A stretch of DNA of 64,000 nucleotides from Riptortus pedestris (taxonomy: Eukaryota; Arthropoda; Insecta; Hemiptera; Alydidae), in assembly GCA_019009955.1 (NCBI GenBank), contig CM032228.1, positions 68,991,501 to 69,055,500 on the forward strand, in the 5' to 3' direction. The position numbers were made by a program, and so were the translations under genes. Each line of letters opens with the position of its first letter. Position 1 is the first letter of the stretch. Positions 10,918 through 22,144 of this stretch are shown here, piece by piece. The notes beneath the pieces are model-generated. The model saw only the letters and a list, made by a program, of their open reading frames with translations. It did no database searches and was not told where the DNA came from.

Positions 10918-12003
10918 TGAAGAACTTCAGTACACCTCAGTGGATTCAAGCTCAACTATTTCTTGGTGTTTGAAAATGCAAGTGTTTCAGTCGCAATTTG
11001 CATAAAGCCGACTTCTGCTTGCAGCAACAACCCGTTCGTTTATGCATTCATTAATGAATGTTAAATCTTGCCCGTGATAGATCGGTGGAAAAGTTCGGAC
11101 GACGCCTGAAGCTCATACACACGTACGTATCCTCTATCCAATATATCACTTATAATTTAAAGAAACTCACCTTAGGGAAGAAGTATGACAAATGTAAAAG
11201 GAATATGGCGGCGCGGGCCTATAACAAATAGGGCAGTTAATGTGAAAAACGGGTAATGGGGCATTTCACAGTTGGCTAGGTCCTAAGTGGCCACCTCTCC
11301 CCCCGGGCATTCGTTACGTCGGCCCCCACTACAGTCAAACAGTGCTTTTTCTCCACCCTCCCCCCCCCGTCTTTTTGTTGGGGCCTTCTTCAGTTAGTAT
11401 TGGATTTTCTCTTTCTCAATTACCAAACGCTCCGGGCTACAAGTCTGGTTTAAAAGTTCAAAGAGCTAAGAAATTTGAAGTCATATTTAATACATGAGAA
11501 TGGATGGGGGGTTCCTGGTGGTTTGTTTCCATTTCTTCATTGTAATACTGCCCTTTTATATAACTGTACTTGTATTATAATTACATTTTTGTATCACGAT
11601 GAACGCGACTGATCTTATTTGATCGAAAAATAATAGAAGAATTAGAGAATTATTACTCCCCAAGTAGTGAAGGTATTATTACAGATAATCAGCATTTCTT
11701 AGCCAAAAAACAGAATATCCACATTGTTGATTAGCAACCTCCTATGTCAAAAAATACTTTTACTGGAGACAAAAAAAAACTGATTAAATTATTCATTAAA
11801 TGAAAATATAGATATACTTCCAATTATTTCAAAGTAATGGCGAATAATATAAAATAATGTTTAATATAGCTTTCAAATGGAACATCTAGAACAGTACAAT
11901 TAATACAAATATGCAAAAATCAGGATTTATCAATTTTTTGACATACGAGGGTGTACGAGCATATCTACATTATCGATATAATTAAATAACAATCAAGGAT
12001 GGT
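10918..12003. other. Single-copy island
   Basis: Non-repetitive DNA with GC-rich parts at 11190-11390 (a C-rich stretch at 11357-11369). On the minus strand a CCTAAG followed by GTGAGTTTC at about 11165-11178 matches a consensus 5' splice site, so an untranslated exon is conceivable. No coding evidence supports it. From about 11450 to 12000 the DNA is AT-rich without recognised features. Confidence 0.35.
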
Positions 12004-12019
12004 TGGGAATCGGTTAAAA

Positions 12020-12230
12020 TTAAATTATTTATTAACTTCCACTTTTTGCAACTAAGGCTAATTGGGAGAGGTTATCCACAGGTTACAACCCTGTTCTAGC
12101 CAGGGTGGGAATAAGGATTTTCTTTAATGAAATCCGTCACTAAATAAATTCTGGAATTGAACCTGCCACTCTAGGTTTACCATGTAAGATTAAAGTTTAC
12201 GCTTTAACTCACATGGCTAACCTGAGCCCC
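12020..12230 (-). mobile_element. tRNA-derived SINE with 16-bp target duplication
   Basis: The target duplication TGGGAATCGGTTAAAA lies at 12004-12019 and 12231-12246. Read on the minus strand, the head has a box A-like TTAGCCATGTGAG and a box B-like GGTTCAATTCC about 55 bases later. A conserved body follows (GGCTAGAACAGGGTTGTAAC), then a GTTAATAAATAATTTAA tail. Box A/B spacing marks an RNA polymerase III promoter. The duplication is perfect, suggesting a fairly recent insertion. Confidence 0.87.
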
Positions 12231-12279
12231 TGGGAATCGGTTAAAAAAATGTCTCCATCGGTCATATAGGCGAGTGAAT

Positions 12280-12335
12280 TTTTAATGCTGATCGTTTCGG
12301 ACACAGTTTGTATCCTTCTTCAGAGAAATGATGTA
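12280..12335 (-). ncRNA. Degenerate hammerhead-like / Penelope terminal motif
   Basis: On the minus strand: CTGAAGA, an extra A, six-pair stem II GGATAC/GTGTCC with an AAACT loop, GAAAC. The region after GAAAC does not pair with the sequence before the core, so stem I is not supported. Probably a decayed Penelope-type repeat; weak. Confidence 0.28.
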
Positions 12336-12390
12336 GACGAGGAGAATGAGGGGAAAAACGAACAGTGTGGAGGTCACATCTTGAATGTTT

Positions 12391-12558
12391 TTTATTATTA
12401 TTTACGTCCACTTTATGCTACTAGGCAAATCGGGACGGGTTGTCTACAGGTGACCACCCTTTACTAGCCAGAGTGGGCCTGAGGAGTTTATATAATGAGT
12501 CCGTCACTAAATAAATTTATACTGCCCAGGGCGGGAATCGAACCTGACACTCTAGGCC
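12391..12558 (-). mobile_element. tRNA-derived SINE, 5'-truncated, 12-bp target duplication
   Basis: Target duplication TCTTGAATGTTT at 12379-12390 and 12559-12570. The minus strand carries the second half of the SINE seen at 12020-12230: box B region CAGGTTCGATTCCCGCC, body GGCTAGTAAAGGGTGG and the TAATAATAAA tail. The box A half is missing, so this copy lacks an internal promoter. Confidence 0.85.
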
Positions 12559-12621
12559 TCTTGAATGTTTAATGCCCATATTGATATAAGCAATTTCCAG
12601 TTATAGTTATGAAACAAAATA

Positions 12622-13089
12622 CGTCGGTAACTCAGTGGCTGCGAAAACTAAGCATATTTCACACGTGCTGGTATAACGCACATGTAATCTCAAAGCACCA
12701 AATATTATCTATTTCAATGTAAAAAAAAAACGATGAGTAGAAGAACGTGATATACGAGCTTATTGTTAATTCGGCATGAGTAAGAATAGGGGTTTCTTGA
12801 AAGCCAAAATCTAAAAAATCCCTTTATCTCGGTTAATATCCATGATACAGAAAATATGTATATTGTATTTTGTCTTGAAAATTTGCAAGAATATTAGCTA
12901 TATAATCTTTTTCAATCCTACGTATAATAACGGAAATATTTCGAATTTTTGAAATTCTCCCCTTAGCCCCCCTTCCCAGTAGTTTCATAGCCATTTCAGC
13001 CTTCAACGAAAATGATCTTTAGCTTTACCTGAAACGCTTATATATCGAGTTTGGACACGATCAAACAAGAATTACGGCCACAAGAGCGG

Positions 13090-13157
<68 letters not shown>

Positions 13158-13231
13158 TTGAACGGACTTCATTTTCGTCGTCTCGTAGGTAGCACCGATG
13201 GACGTTTGAGGGAATATTTCGAAAATCGCAT
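12622..13231 (+). repeat. Family A copy truncated just before its 3' hairpin
   Basis: 5' part GTCGGTAACTCAGTGGCTGC and AAACTAAGCATATTTCACAC, body with GATGAGTAGAAG and CTTATATATCGAGTTTGG, TA tract at 13090-13152, then CATTTTCGTCGTCTCG up to AAAATCGCATACG at 13231. The terminal hairpin is replaced by the RNase H fragment that follows. Confidence 0.78.
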
Positions 13232-13830
13232 ACGTTTGATAAACTTAGTTCTTTATTATGTTTATTACTAATATATGAAGTCGTTCAGGCCAGTTACCTC
13301 TTTTTAGAATAATGATCACGACCAAATTTGACATATTTTGATTAAAAATTGCACAACGATAAAGTATATGTAAAAATGTTTGTGTTCTTTGTGTGTCACA
13401 AGTACACCTGTCATGGTCTTGAATTTTAAATCTTTTTAAATAATGTTCTGTCTGCCCATGTTCCGTTAGAAGTCGTGTGTTATGATGGTAGTGACTCTGA
13501 ATAGGATGGTTGATGGAATGCATTTCGTCCATTCTCTGTCCCATTTTATGCATACGTAAGTCATTTTTATCGTAGGAAAGTGGTACAAGTGAGAATTCTG
13601 GGATTAGTGTTATATCTTTAGCTGCTTTCTTGGCTAAGGTGTCCGGTTGTTCGTTTCCAATATTTCCTGAATTGGCATTAATCCAGTCAGTGAGTATATG
13701 TAGATTTATGTGTATAATTTCTGAAATATTTTGTCTAACATTTTCTGTGAACGGGTCTTTTACATTATGGTTAGGTATTGAGCAAATGAGAGTCGTATTG
13801 TGTGTGCATAATCATATTATTGTTAAGATT
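13232..13830 (-). pseudogene. Non-LTR retrotransposon RNase H and C-terminal tail fragment
   Basis: The minus strand encodes LTDWINANSGNIGNEQPDTL and AKKAA, the GNE.xD.LAK end of a retroelement RNase H domain. It continues without a stop into RTRLLTEHGQTEHYLKRF and a C-T-C...H-I-L-Y-R-C zinc-knuckle-like tail, ending near 13245. The related tail at 813-1256 has TGHGS and CPC. The RT is absent. It lies between the TA tract of family A and a second TA run at 13832-13854. The host-like frame ends at TAA near 13245. I- or LOA-type origin is likely because RNase H precedes the tail. Confidence 0.72.
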
Positions 13831-14259
13831 ATTATATATATATATATATATATATCACAAGTGAAGAAAGTGAATTGCCTTCTTAATTAGTAATAAGTAT
13901 AAATTAAAAAATAATTTGAAGTTGGAAATTAAATGCTTTTAAATGTTTCTTAACATTGTAAGAATTTATTTTAACAAAATAAATTGAAATGTGAATGAAT
14001 TATTGGTGGAAATAATCAATATATTTTAAAATTTAAATATAATAATAATTACCTTCCTTGTTTATAACCTGCACTTGTTTATAACTGCACTACTTCACAA
14101 TCATCACTAGTTGTTTTATAACTATGCTTATAACCTTTCACAACCATGCATAATCACCTATAATAACCTACCACAAACATACCATAATCTTCACAACATC
14201 CTAATTTTGTTCAAATTCTGGTTAGATCTGCTCATGTATTACACGATTACAGAAAACAT
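13831..14259. other. TA run and AT-rich spacer
   Basis: TA run at about 13832-13854, then AT-rich sequence with several CATAACCT/CACAACC-like repeats at 14110-14200. No coding signal. Confidence 0.4.
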
Positions 14260-14391
14260 TTAATATTACACTCGTGACGAAAGTAGAATTTACAACTCTC
14301 GTGAAATTACCACACTCGCTTCGCTCGTGTGGGTAAACGTTTCACTCGAGTTGTAAAATGATCTACTTTCGTCACTTGTATAATAAATAAC
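14260..14391. repeat. Long hairpin (near-palindrome) of about 130 nt
   Basis: The left half (CTCGTGACGAAAGTAG, TTTACAACTC, CACACTCG) is the reverse complement of the right half (CGTGTGGGTAA, GAGTTGTAAAA, CTACTTTCGTCACTTG), meeting at a CTTCG centre (CACTCGCTTCGCTCGTGT). A few substitutions only. It would fold into a stem of more than 50 bp. No coding content. Either a small hairpin-type mobile element or a fold-back remnant; it is flanked by AT-rich DNA with imperfect TATTA copies. Confidence 0.75.
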
Positions 14392-15107
14392 TATTCTTAT
14401 GTACTCGTTTGTGTAAAAAGAAATAGACAATGAAATAAAATGAGAGATCACATTTATAAGCCGCAATTCACAGTTATTCTGCTATAGATTATCAGATTCT
14501 CTCTCGTGAATAAACTCTAAAAACAACCTGAGAGACTTATTTTGCCCGAGGATGCCTTTGTTCCTGCTCTCATCCCGTCTCTAATATTAATACCAATATC
14601 ATAATATTAAAAAGCCTGTTTACCATGGTAAATTTGCTCAAACTCTGCTTCATAATTCTGCCTAAGTGGTTATTAAATTGCCCCACAATATCCCGACTCG
14701 TTATACAGGACGCGGAAAGAATAGTGAGATTTAATATCACCATTTACTAACAATCTGACGGTGGGAGGTTGTGGGATTTGAGTGGGGCTATTCACTTAAT
14801 AGTCATAAATTAATATAAACAATAAACATCCTTGTCTACGTGGGTTGAACCTCGTCAGCCTGAATTTTAATCATATTAAATCTTATATTTCCACACCAAG
14901 GAATTAATTTTTTAAGAATAATAAGTATTAAATTATTACCCTATATGATTTTATTGTTTAAAATTTGACTAGTTGTTAATTGATTCAATGGTTTCTGCGT
15001 ACATTTGAATATACTTGTCATAATCTATATAAATAAAGATCAAATGATCGTCTATAAATTTATTAATATTTTGCTATGAATAGTTATTTTTGCCTTGTTA
15101 AATTCTA
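14392..15107. other. Non-repetitive AT-rich stretch
   Basis: No repeat family or reading frame recognised. Confidence 0.4.
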
Positions 15108-16108
<1,001 letters not shown>

Positions 16109-16427
16109 ATAATGAATAATGATGAAGTTGGCAGAACTGTTTGTTTAAATTTCAGGTGGTTTCCGACGGGAGGTTTCTTATTATCGTTTGTATTTATTCG
16201 CTTAATATTCACGGTGGTCTTGTGTTACCGGTATGTAGATTTATCTATTGTTAAATTTCAAGCGATATATATTGAAGTCGAAGTGAGTCCCCACTCCTGG
16301 GGGTAGAAGGAAAGTATAAAATAACGCATGTTAACATCCATTCATTTAACTCATATCCAAAATGATTTTTACTTCTTTCTAATGGCTTGGGCTTCTAAAG
16401 CCACCTAATCTGAAAAATTGTTTTTTT

Positions 16428-16707
16428 CCAGATTGCAGATTTCCCACGTGAAGCTATACAATAGAGAAATCTCTTATACGAGAGCGGAACAGTTAGGGCC
16501 GAACTAGCTTTTGGCTTGAAACGTTCGTTATTGGCCCACATTTAATAAAAATGCTAATATCTCGGTTAATATTGAAGATAGAGAATAAATGAATAGAACA
16601 ATATTTATAGTAAATTATTTAATTTGCAATAAGATTGGATCTATACAATCTTTTGATCCGACGTATTATAACGGATATATTTCGAATTTTCAAAAAACCT
16701 CCCCTCT
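16428..16707 (+). repeat. Family A fragment (5' end and mid body)
   Basis: GCAGATTTCCCACGTGAAGC, GAGAAATCTC, GCTAATATCTCGGTTAATAT and GATCCGACGTATTATAACGG in order. It stops at CCTCCCCTCTAAA, where the long-TIR element begins. The rest of the copy was not found on the other side. Confidence 0.75.
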
Positions 16708-16758
16708 AAAATTTGCCAGAATGTCCTGAGTTGATCCCAAGGTATCTATTTCAAAGAG

Positions 16759-16828
16759 TTCCCCGTGGCTCAGGGGTAGAGCTTACTTTGATTAATCGGA
16801 AATCTCGAGATCGAAACTCGGCTGGAGC
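16759..16828 (+). other. tRNA-like sequence in left arm
   Basis: Box A TGGCTCAGGGG with a D-stem GCTC/GAGC, and box B GATCGAAAC inside a five-pair T-arm (TCGAG/CTCGG around ATCGAAA). The acceptor stem is poorly paired and the anticodon arm is not convincing, so this is a tRNA relic, not a working gene. Confidence 0.6.
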
Positions 16829-17511
16829 GACTATTTTTTTTCTGGATTTTTTTTTTTCATTTTTTGCTTCTAGGTTCTTTATTTAATATTAATTAACAAA
16901 TAATTTTTTTCTTCATTTTTAGCGTGATAAATAAATTTAATTGGTATAAGTAAATATTTAAAGTTTTACAAGAAATATATTATTGATTGAAAATATGATT
17001 TTTCTATCATCAAGACAACAATTTTATTGCGGATGTCAATGGTGTTGAATAGTAGAATATATTTTAATACTACATGATATTTTGCGAGTCTGTTTGATCA
17101 ATTACGAGCAGTTCTGGAGACACTTGATAACATTTTTAACTTGATCGTAAAATATACGTCAGTGATCCTATGCCAAGCATAATGAAAATATACCTCTAAC
17201 GTCGAAAACTGTTAAAGAATATTTTTATGTCTAGAGCTAGAAAATTTTAAATATCTTTATTTACTGTAAAATGAAATAAATTGGTAAAGTTAGATAAAAC
17301 CGTTTAAAAACATTAATAAAATATTTCTTGTATAATATTAAATATTTCCTTATACCAATTACATTTTTGAAAAAAAGCATTCGAAATTTCTTTAAGTATA
17401 TGGAACAGGCTAGGCTTTAAAAAAAAAAAAAACTTTTTATTTATTTATTAATATTAAATAAATGGCCTAGAAGCAAAATATGAAGAAAAAAAATCCAGAA
17501 AAAAAATAGTT

Positions 17512-17582
17512 CCTCCCGGCGAGTCTCGATCTCAAGATTTCCCATTACAAAAAGAAACTGCTACCCCCTGAGCCACGAGGGG
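17512..17582 (-). other. tRNA-like sequence in right arm
   Basis: Better preserved mirror copy. Acceptor CCCCTCG/CGGGAGG (six of seven pairs counting G-U), box A TGGCTCAGGGGG, box B GATCGAGAC, T-arm TTGAG/CTCGC, and an anticodon loop TTTGTAA that would give TGT (threonine). The anticodon stem is weak (two G-U pairs and one mismatch). The length of 71 nt fits a tRNA. Likely a captured tRNA or SINE head within a mobile element. Confidence 0.5.
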
Positions 17583-17642
17583 GGGGGGGCTTCTTGATAT
17601 AGATACCTTGAGAACAACTCAAGACATTCAGGCAAACTTTAA

Positions 17643-18649
17643 CAATTTTTTTTAGGCGAACGTTTGAGAAGTGCGCTCTCTCGCTTTAACAGAATTGGTT
17701 TTTCATCAGGTACTAAACATTAAAAGATTTTCGTTCAAATCGGTGGGGGGAGGCCGTGCACTCCCCTTGTAAGAAGATTACCTAAGAACTGATGATATCA
17801 TCTCACGTTCTATGCCTATTTCTTCTGAAATACGAAACCAATGTAAACATGTCTTGCGATTTGCCCTGGACAAGAGCTGTACTAATATTTCAAAACCGCA
17901 TGAGAATGAGTGAGGGCAAACTGACGTCTGATAATAAGGAAAATATTATAATTAGTATGTTATTCTTCGACTTACAGGGAAATATGAACTAAAATAATAT
18001 CAGTGAGTTACTATGAGTAAATAACAATTTTTCTTACTTAGCATTTTTCTATGAGAAGCGTAAAAATGGAAATATGCATGTTTATTTGTATTATAAATAA
18101 ATATCTTCTTAATTTCTTTAATTATACCCCGTCGAAGTTTAATTTATAATGTTAACAGAAACTTCTTCGGAGACAATGATATCAAAATTCGGGACAGAGG
18201 GTGAGACACAAGAAAACACTGTCATGCATGAACTAACTCCCCTTTCCGTTCCATCTGGAGGTGTTGTTTTCTCCTTCTTAACATATGGGAGTCACACTGA
18301 ATTTCCAAAATGTCTGTATACTGAATTCTTCTACCCGATTACCTGAAGAATATCTAAATGAAATCATTTCCGATATAGCGCTCTTGTCACATTACGAGTT
18401 CATCTTCACATTAAAAGTGTTATGATATCTTTCAAAAGCTATTGGAGTCAAAATTAAAATTACGGCGGGATGTCTTTGATGCTACTCAGTAACACTAATT
18501 AATGACAGCTATTTTCGTCTGTTTTCAAAGGGTTTCGAGAAATCGAATATGGTCTTTCTTTTTCCACTAAACGGTTAAATATCTAGTATGCTGCTAAAAT
18601 AAAAATCATGTAGATTTTGAACGTAAAATCTATAATGATGTTGTCACAC
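17643..18649. other. Single-copy stretch, no gene recognised
   Basis: Non-repetitive sequence. Two frames of 65-66 codons (17792-17992, 18149-18346, plus) have no recognisable domain. Confidence 0.35.
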
Positions 18650-19308
18650 CGAAAACATATGAACAAATCTCACAAATTAAACCTTCAATGGAAATAATTT
18701 AACAATTATAGGAAATCACATTTATAATGAAACGGCTCTATACAACTTTTTGATCCGCCTTATAATAACGTATATATTTTGAATTGTCGAAATTCTCTTT
18801 CTATAACCCCTCCCCCCTCCCTTCGGTTTCAGCAATTAACTGGACTGTACACACAAAAGTTTGAACGGACCTATTTTAACAGATTTCCCTAACGGAAATT
18901 AGCTATTGAGGTCATATTCATCACGCAATATTCGTTTATCGAAGATCAAGTTCGTTAAAGGCCGAAATCAGACCAGTGGGAGGGGGGATTTAAACGGGGG
19001 AAATTTCTTAAACTTGAAATATCTCTGTTATTATACATGAGATGGAAAAATTGTATAAACGAAATTTTATTGCAAATGTAATGTTCTATAAATGCTGTAA
19101 TATACGTTTTCTCACTATCTTGGATATTGGAGTATTTTAGTTTTCGGCTTTCAGTAAACCCCCCACTCCTACTCACGTCATATTAACAATAAACTGTTAT
19201 ATTATGAAGCACAAGTACCAAATATTGTTGTAATTGAACTTTTATTTTGAGATATATGCAATACATCGGAAATCTGCTTCGTTAACGTTGCCCCTGCAAG
19301 ACGGACTT
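18650..19308. repeat. Two opposed family A copies
   Basis: A plus-strand body fragment (about 18650-18870) ends TTTGAACGGACCTATTTTA. A minus-strand copy begins there at AACAGATTTCCCTAACGGAA (18873), lacks the TA tract and about 60 bases next to it, and runs to GGAAATCTGCTTCGTTAACG and GACGGACTTTTTTG (19308). The second copy appears to have landed in the first. Confidence 0.75.
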
Positions 19309-19501
19309 TTTTGTTATCACTTGAGAAGGATCTATGGCCATTTGAAAATACCGCAACTTTAGTACAGCCTGAATAGCTGAGTTCTGGTTAGTCCCCGTTT
19401 GAGTCACAAAGAAATTCTTGTTTCTGCACATGCAAACGAAAATAATACGTTCTGATGTGTAATTTGAATAAAAGCCATCCGCGTCCTGGGTTAACACTTT
19501 C
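19309..19501. other. Short spacer, no feature recognised
   Basis: Contains TCCTGGGTTAA (19487-19497) just before the piggyBac end. No coding signal. Confidence 0.3.
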
Positions 19502-19554
19502 TTAACCCTCCAGGTCTCGAGCCTTTAGCAAAATACTCACAACCCGAAGAAAAA

Positions 19555-20035
19555 GTCCGTCACGCAGGGGCTGCGTTAACTAAGCAAATTTCCCACGTGC
19601 CGTTTTTGCATTTATCTCAAAAATTAAAAGTTTAATGAGAAAAACATTTGGAATCTAAGCTTCAAATAAAGTCCTTCATAACATAATAGAATATGGTTAA
19701 TATGAGATGAGTAGGTGTGGGGCTTTACTGAAACCGAAAACTAAAAAATGCAAATATCTCAGTTAATAATCAAATTAGTGAAACATTGTACATAACAACA
19801 TTTATAGAACATTAAATTTACAATAAGAATGGCTACACTTTTTCGATCCGACGCATAATAACGGAGATATTAAGAATTTTCGAAATTTTTGTATATATAT
19901 ACAGTTTTGAACAGACCTCATTTTCGTCATCTCCTGGGTAGGATCGATGGATAATTGAAGAATAATTTCGAAAATCACGTCATGAGTACAACCTCAATAG
20001 CTGATTTCCCTTAAGGGAAATCTGCTAAAAAGTTA
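19555..20035 (+). repeat. Family A, complete short copy nested in piggyBac
   Basis: The best end-defined copy. The 5' end is GTCCGTCACGCAGGGGCTGC with subterminal CTAAGCAAATTTCCCACGTG; the 3' end is the hairpin GATTTCCCTTAAGGGAAATC and TGCT before A residues (20035). The body is internally deleted and the TA tract is only about 10 bases. It lies inside a piggyBac that must therefore be older than it. Confidence 0.88.
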
Positions 20036-20224
20036 TATATATAATTATACGTATTTGGTGATAGTGCTACTCTCACTAGCTACAACTTATAACCTTCTCT
20101 TACCACTTTCTTTGACCCCTAATCTTTATCATCAGCTAACTGTCGCCAGGGCAAAATTAATCAGCCGAAGTAAGTTAAGTGTGAGTGTTTTTCTCACAGG
20201 GCGAGTTCTGGCGCAACGTTTTTT

Positions 20225-20535
20225 TTGGTGGAACCTTTTTTCTTTTTTAATACGAGAGTTATTCTCATCAAGCTAGTGCTTTGGTGTTTTACCAAAAACT
20301 GTTTTTTGGCTCTGGAACTTATCAAACCTCACCTGATCAACCGTTCACAACTGACCACCATGCCCCTATTAGAAAGAAACAAAATGAAGAGGATTGCTGG
20401 TGTAGAAGTTGTACCTATTGTCCGAAGAGAAAAAACTAAAAGTCACAAAAGAGTTGCCGGACATGTAGAAAAACAGTTTGTAATGAACATTCTTTTGTTG
20501 TATGTCATTCTTGTGGAGAACAACGTTTTAATTAG
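20225..20535 (+). pseudogene. piggyBac transposase C-terminal relic
   Basis: One frame gives LALELIKPHLINRSQ, resembling the segment before the C-terminal domain of piggyBac transposases. After a frame change the next gives EEDCWCRSCTYCPKRKN, a stop, then SCRTCRKTVCNEHSF and VVCHSCGE. The spaced C-x2-C pairs are the cysteine-rich zinc-binding domain that recognises transposon ends. The DDE catalytic core is absent. It ends at TAG near 20535. Confidence 0.75.
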
Positions 20536-20766
20536 TTAGGTAGCTTTTAAAGTTGCTTGACATTCTTCAAAACAGAATACCTATACGATAAATTTTGAAT
20601 AATATTATTATTTTATATTAGTATTTGATGTTTACAATAAATATAATTTTTTTGTGTTGAATACATTTTATTTACCAAATTATTTTTATGGAAATAGGTG
20701 GTGTGAGAAAATTCTCAGGCGCGAGTTCTCAGGACACACATTTTGACGCGAGTTCTGAAGGGTTAA

Positions 20767-22144
20767 GGAAAACACTAGTTGAGAGATGGACATATCTCAT
20801 CGCCGGTAGTTAGTGATAACTCTTTGATATCGCCACTTGACATTTGTAAGAGGAATGACCTTCGAAGTGTATGAAACGTCAAAGACAAGTGTGTCATTTC
20901 TACTTTCTTGTCCTTTACACTTGAAAAGAATCAAATGTTCTTCATTATTTTACATTCGTCGACACTACACTATATAGTAATATGCTATTCACAATAGGGC
21001 CTATTATAGATTTCTTCCATATTGACCTCATGAATGGTAAAAGCCTTCCCCCCCCCCTCCTCATGAGGTGCTATTTATATTAGATGGGGTATGATGAGTT
21101 CTCCAAGATGAGCTGGTGGGTGGATATGAAAGGTATTGGAGTGCTGTCAGCTGTGTTGCCCTCAACATGATTTGGTAATCTACTTCATTGAATTAATGAG
21201 AAGACTGTTCTTCCAGGATATGCCTCCGGGAGTCCGGCCAGCATTTTCAGTCTTATTAAACCAGAGCCACATAGATTTATGGCTTGCCCACTTTTTTACA
21301 TGCAGATTTCAAAAGCCTCACCTCATACTATATTTAAAGGCTTTATTTACATAGATTACTGGGCCCCGAGAGCTAGTTTCTTGCTTTCTCACTTCTAATA
21401 TTACCATACGTCTGTATTTGATTTTATGTATTCATGAGGTGTGTTTAACACTATATTTTTTCTCTTCTTTATTACTTGTAAACTAATACAATATGTCTTC
21501 CTACAAGCGTAATAAATACTCTTAAAACACTAGAAAACTCTAGGTTTTCAGTCCAATAAATCAATGAATGAATTAGTTTTTATTCCAGTTTTCTTTTTCT
21601 TTTTTTTTTAACCTCTTTTCATTTAGATATATCAAACATATTAACAGGCACTACATTATGGACATGCTCAATTAATAAGACTTATTGATTTATGATTATT
21701 AACTTATAAAAAGCTTGCATATTGTGAGTGAAAAATTAAATGGAATTGGAAACTTATAACTCATGAATTTAGTAACATTAATTTATACATAGGCCTCCTC
21801 GCAGGGCATATTGGTTTTCTGGATTGTACCGACTTTCTGTTCCAGGAGTCTTCTCGTCCGAATGATAGCTAATTTTCGGCACCTACCTTGTATAGATTGG
21901 TCATCGTCACTATATTTGCTGTTGCTACTTCGACAAAGGTTGTGCATGCAGCACCTATTTTTAGTCCCTTGAGGCGATAAGTTTAGTACATAGGCAGAAC
22001 AATCAGATGAATATATAATTTCACATTACACATACAATATAATATTACATATAATTTCAATATAACTTAAAAAAAGAAAGTAAATAAATGACCATGTTGG
22101 ATGGTTAATAACTTAAAGATTGTTAATAACTTAAAGACAGTTCA
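20767..22144. other. Single-copy stretch, no gene recognised
   Basis: Includes GC-richer sequence at 21090-21370. A 72-codon frame (21136-21354) has no recognisable domain. No family A or B similarity. Confidence 0.35.

Larger units (their letters stand above)
16708..17642. mobile_element. Long-TIR element with tRNA-like arms
   Basis: The two ends are inverted repeats of about 280-300 bp. The left arm (about 16708-16985) starts AAATTTGCCAGAATGTCCTG; the right arm (about 17318-17642) ends CAAGACATTCAGGCAAACTT. The arms include the tRNA-like segments described separately, a T-rich tract with TCTGGATTTT, and TTAATTGGTATAAG/CTTATACCAATTA near the inner ends. The unpaired middle (about 16986-17317) is AT-rich and has no reading frame. 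It interrupts a family A copy. No transposase and no superfamily-specific terminus was recognised, and a target duplication is not evident. Arms differ at perhaps 15-20 percent of positions, so it is not very young. Confidence 0.7.
19506..20762 (+). mobile_element. piggyBac-like element, internally deleted, with a nested family A copy
   Basis: TTAA lies at both borders (19502-19505 and 20763-20766). The termini are CCCTCCAGGTCTCGAGCC on the left and, reverse complemented, CCCTTCAGAACTCGCGTC on the right: related piggyBac-type inverted ends. A second copy of the GCGAGTTCT motif lies inside the right end (20720-20729), and one near 20203. A complete 480-bp family A element sits inside the left part. 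Without it the element is about 776 bp, far below an autonomous piggyBac (about 2.3 kb or more). It retains only a C-terminal coding relic. Confidence 0.85.

Noticed and set aside
12280..12335. Functional hammerhead at 12.3 kb
   Set aside because: Core and stem II are present but stem I does not pair, so only kept as a decayed motif.
17512..17582. Functional tRNA-Thr(TGT) gene
   Set aside because: The anticodon stem has two G-U pairs and a mismatch, the mirror copy is degenerate, and both are part of a mobile inverted-repeat element.
19487..19505. Second piggyBac end at GGGTTAA (19491-19497) facing the one at 19502
   Set aside because: Upstream sequence does not match any of the three terminal repeat types; likely chance.
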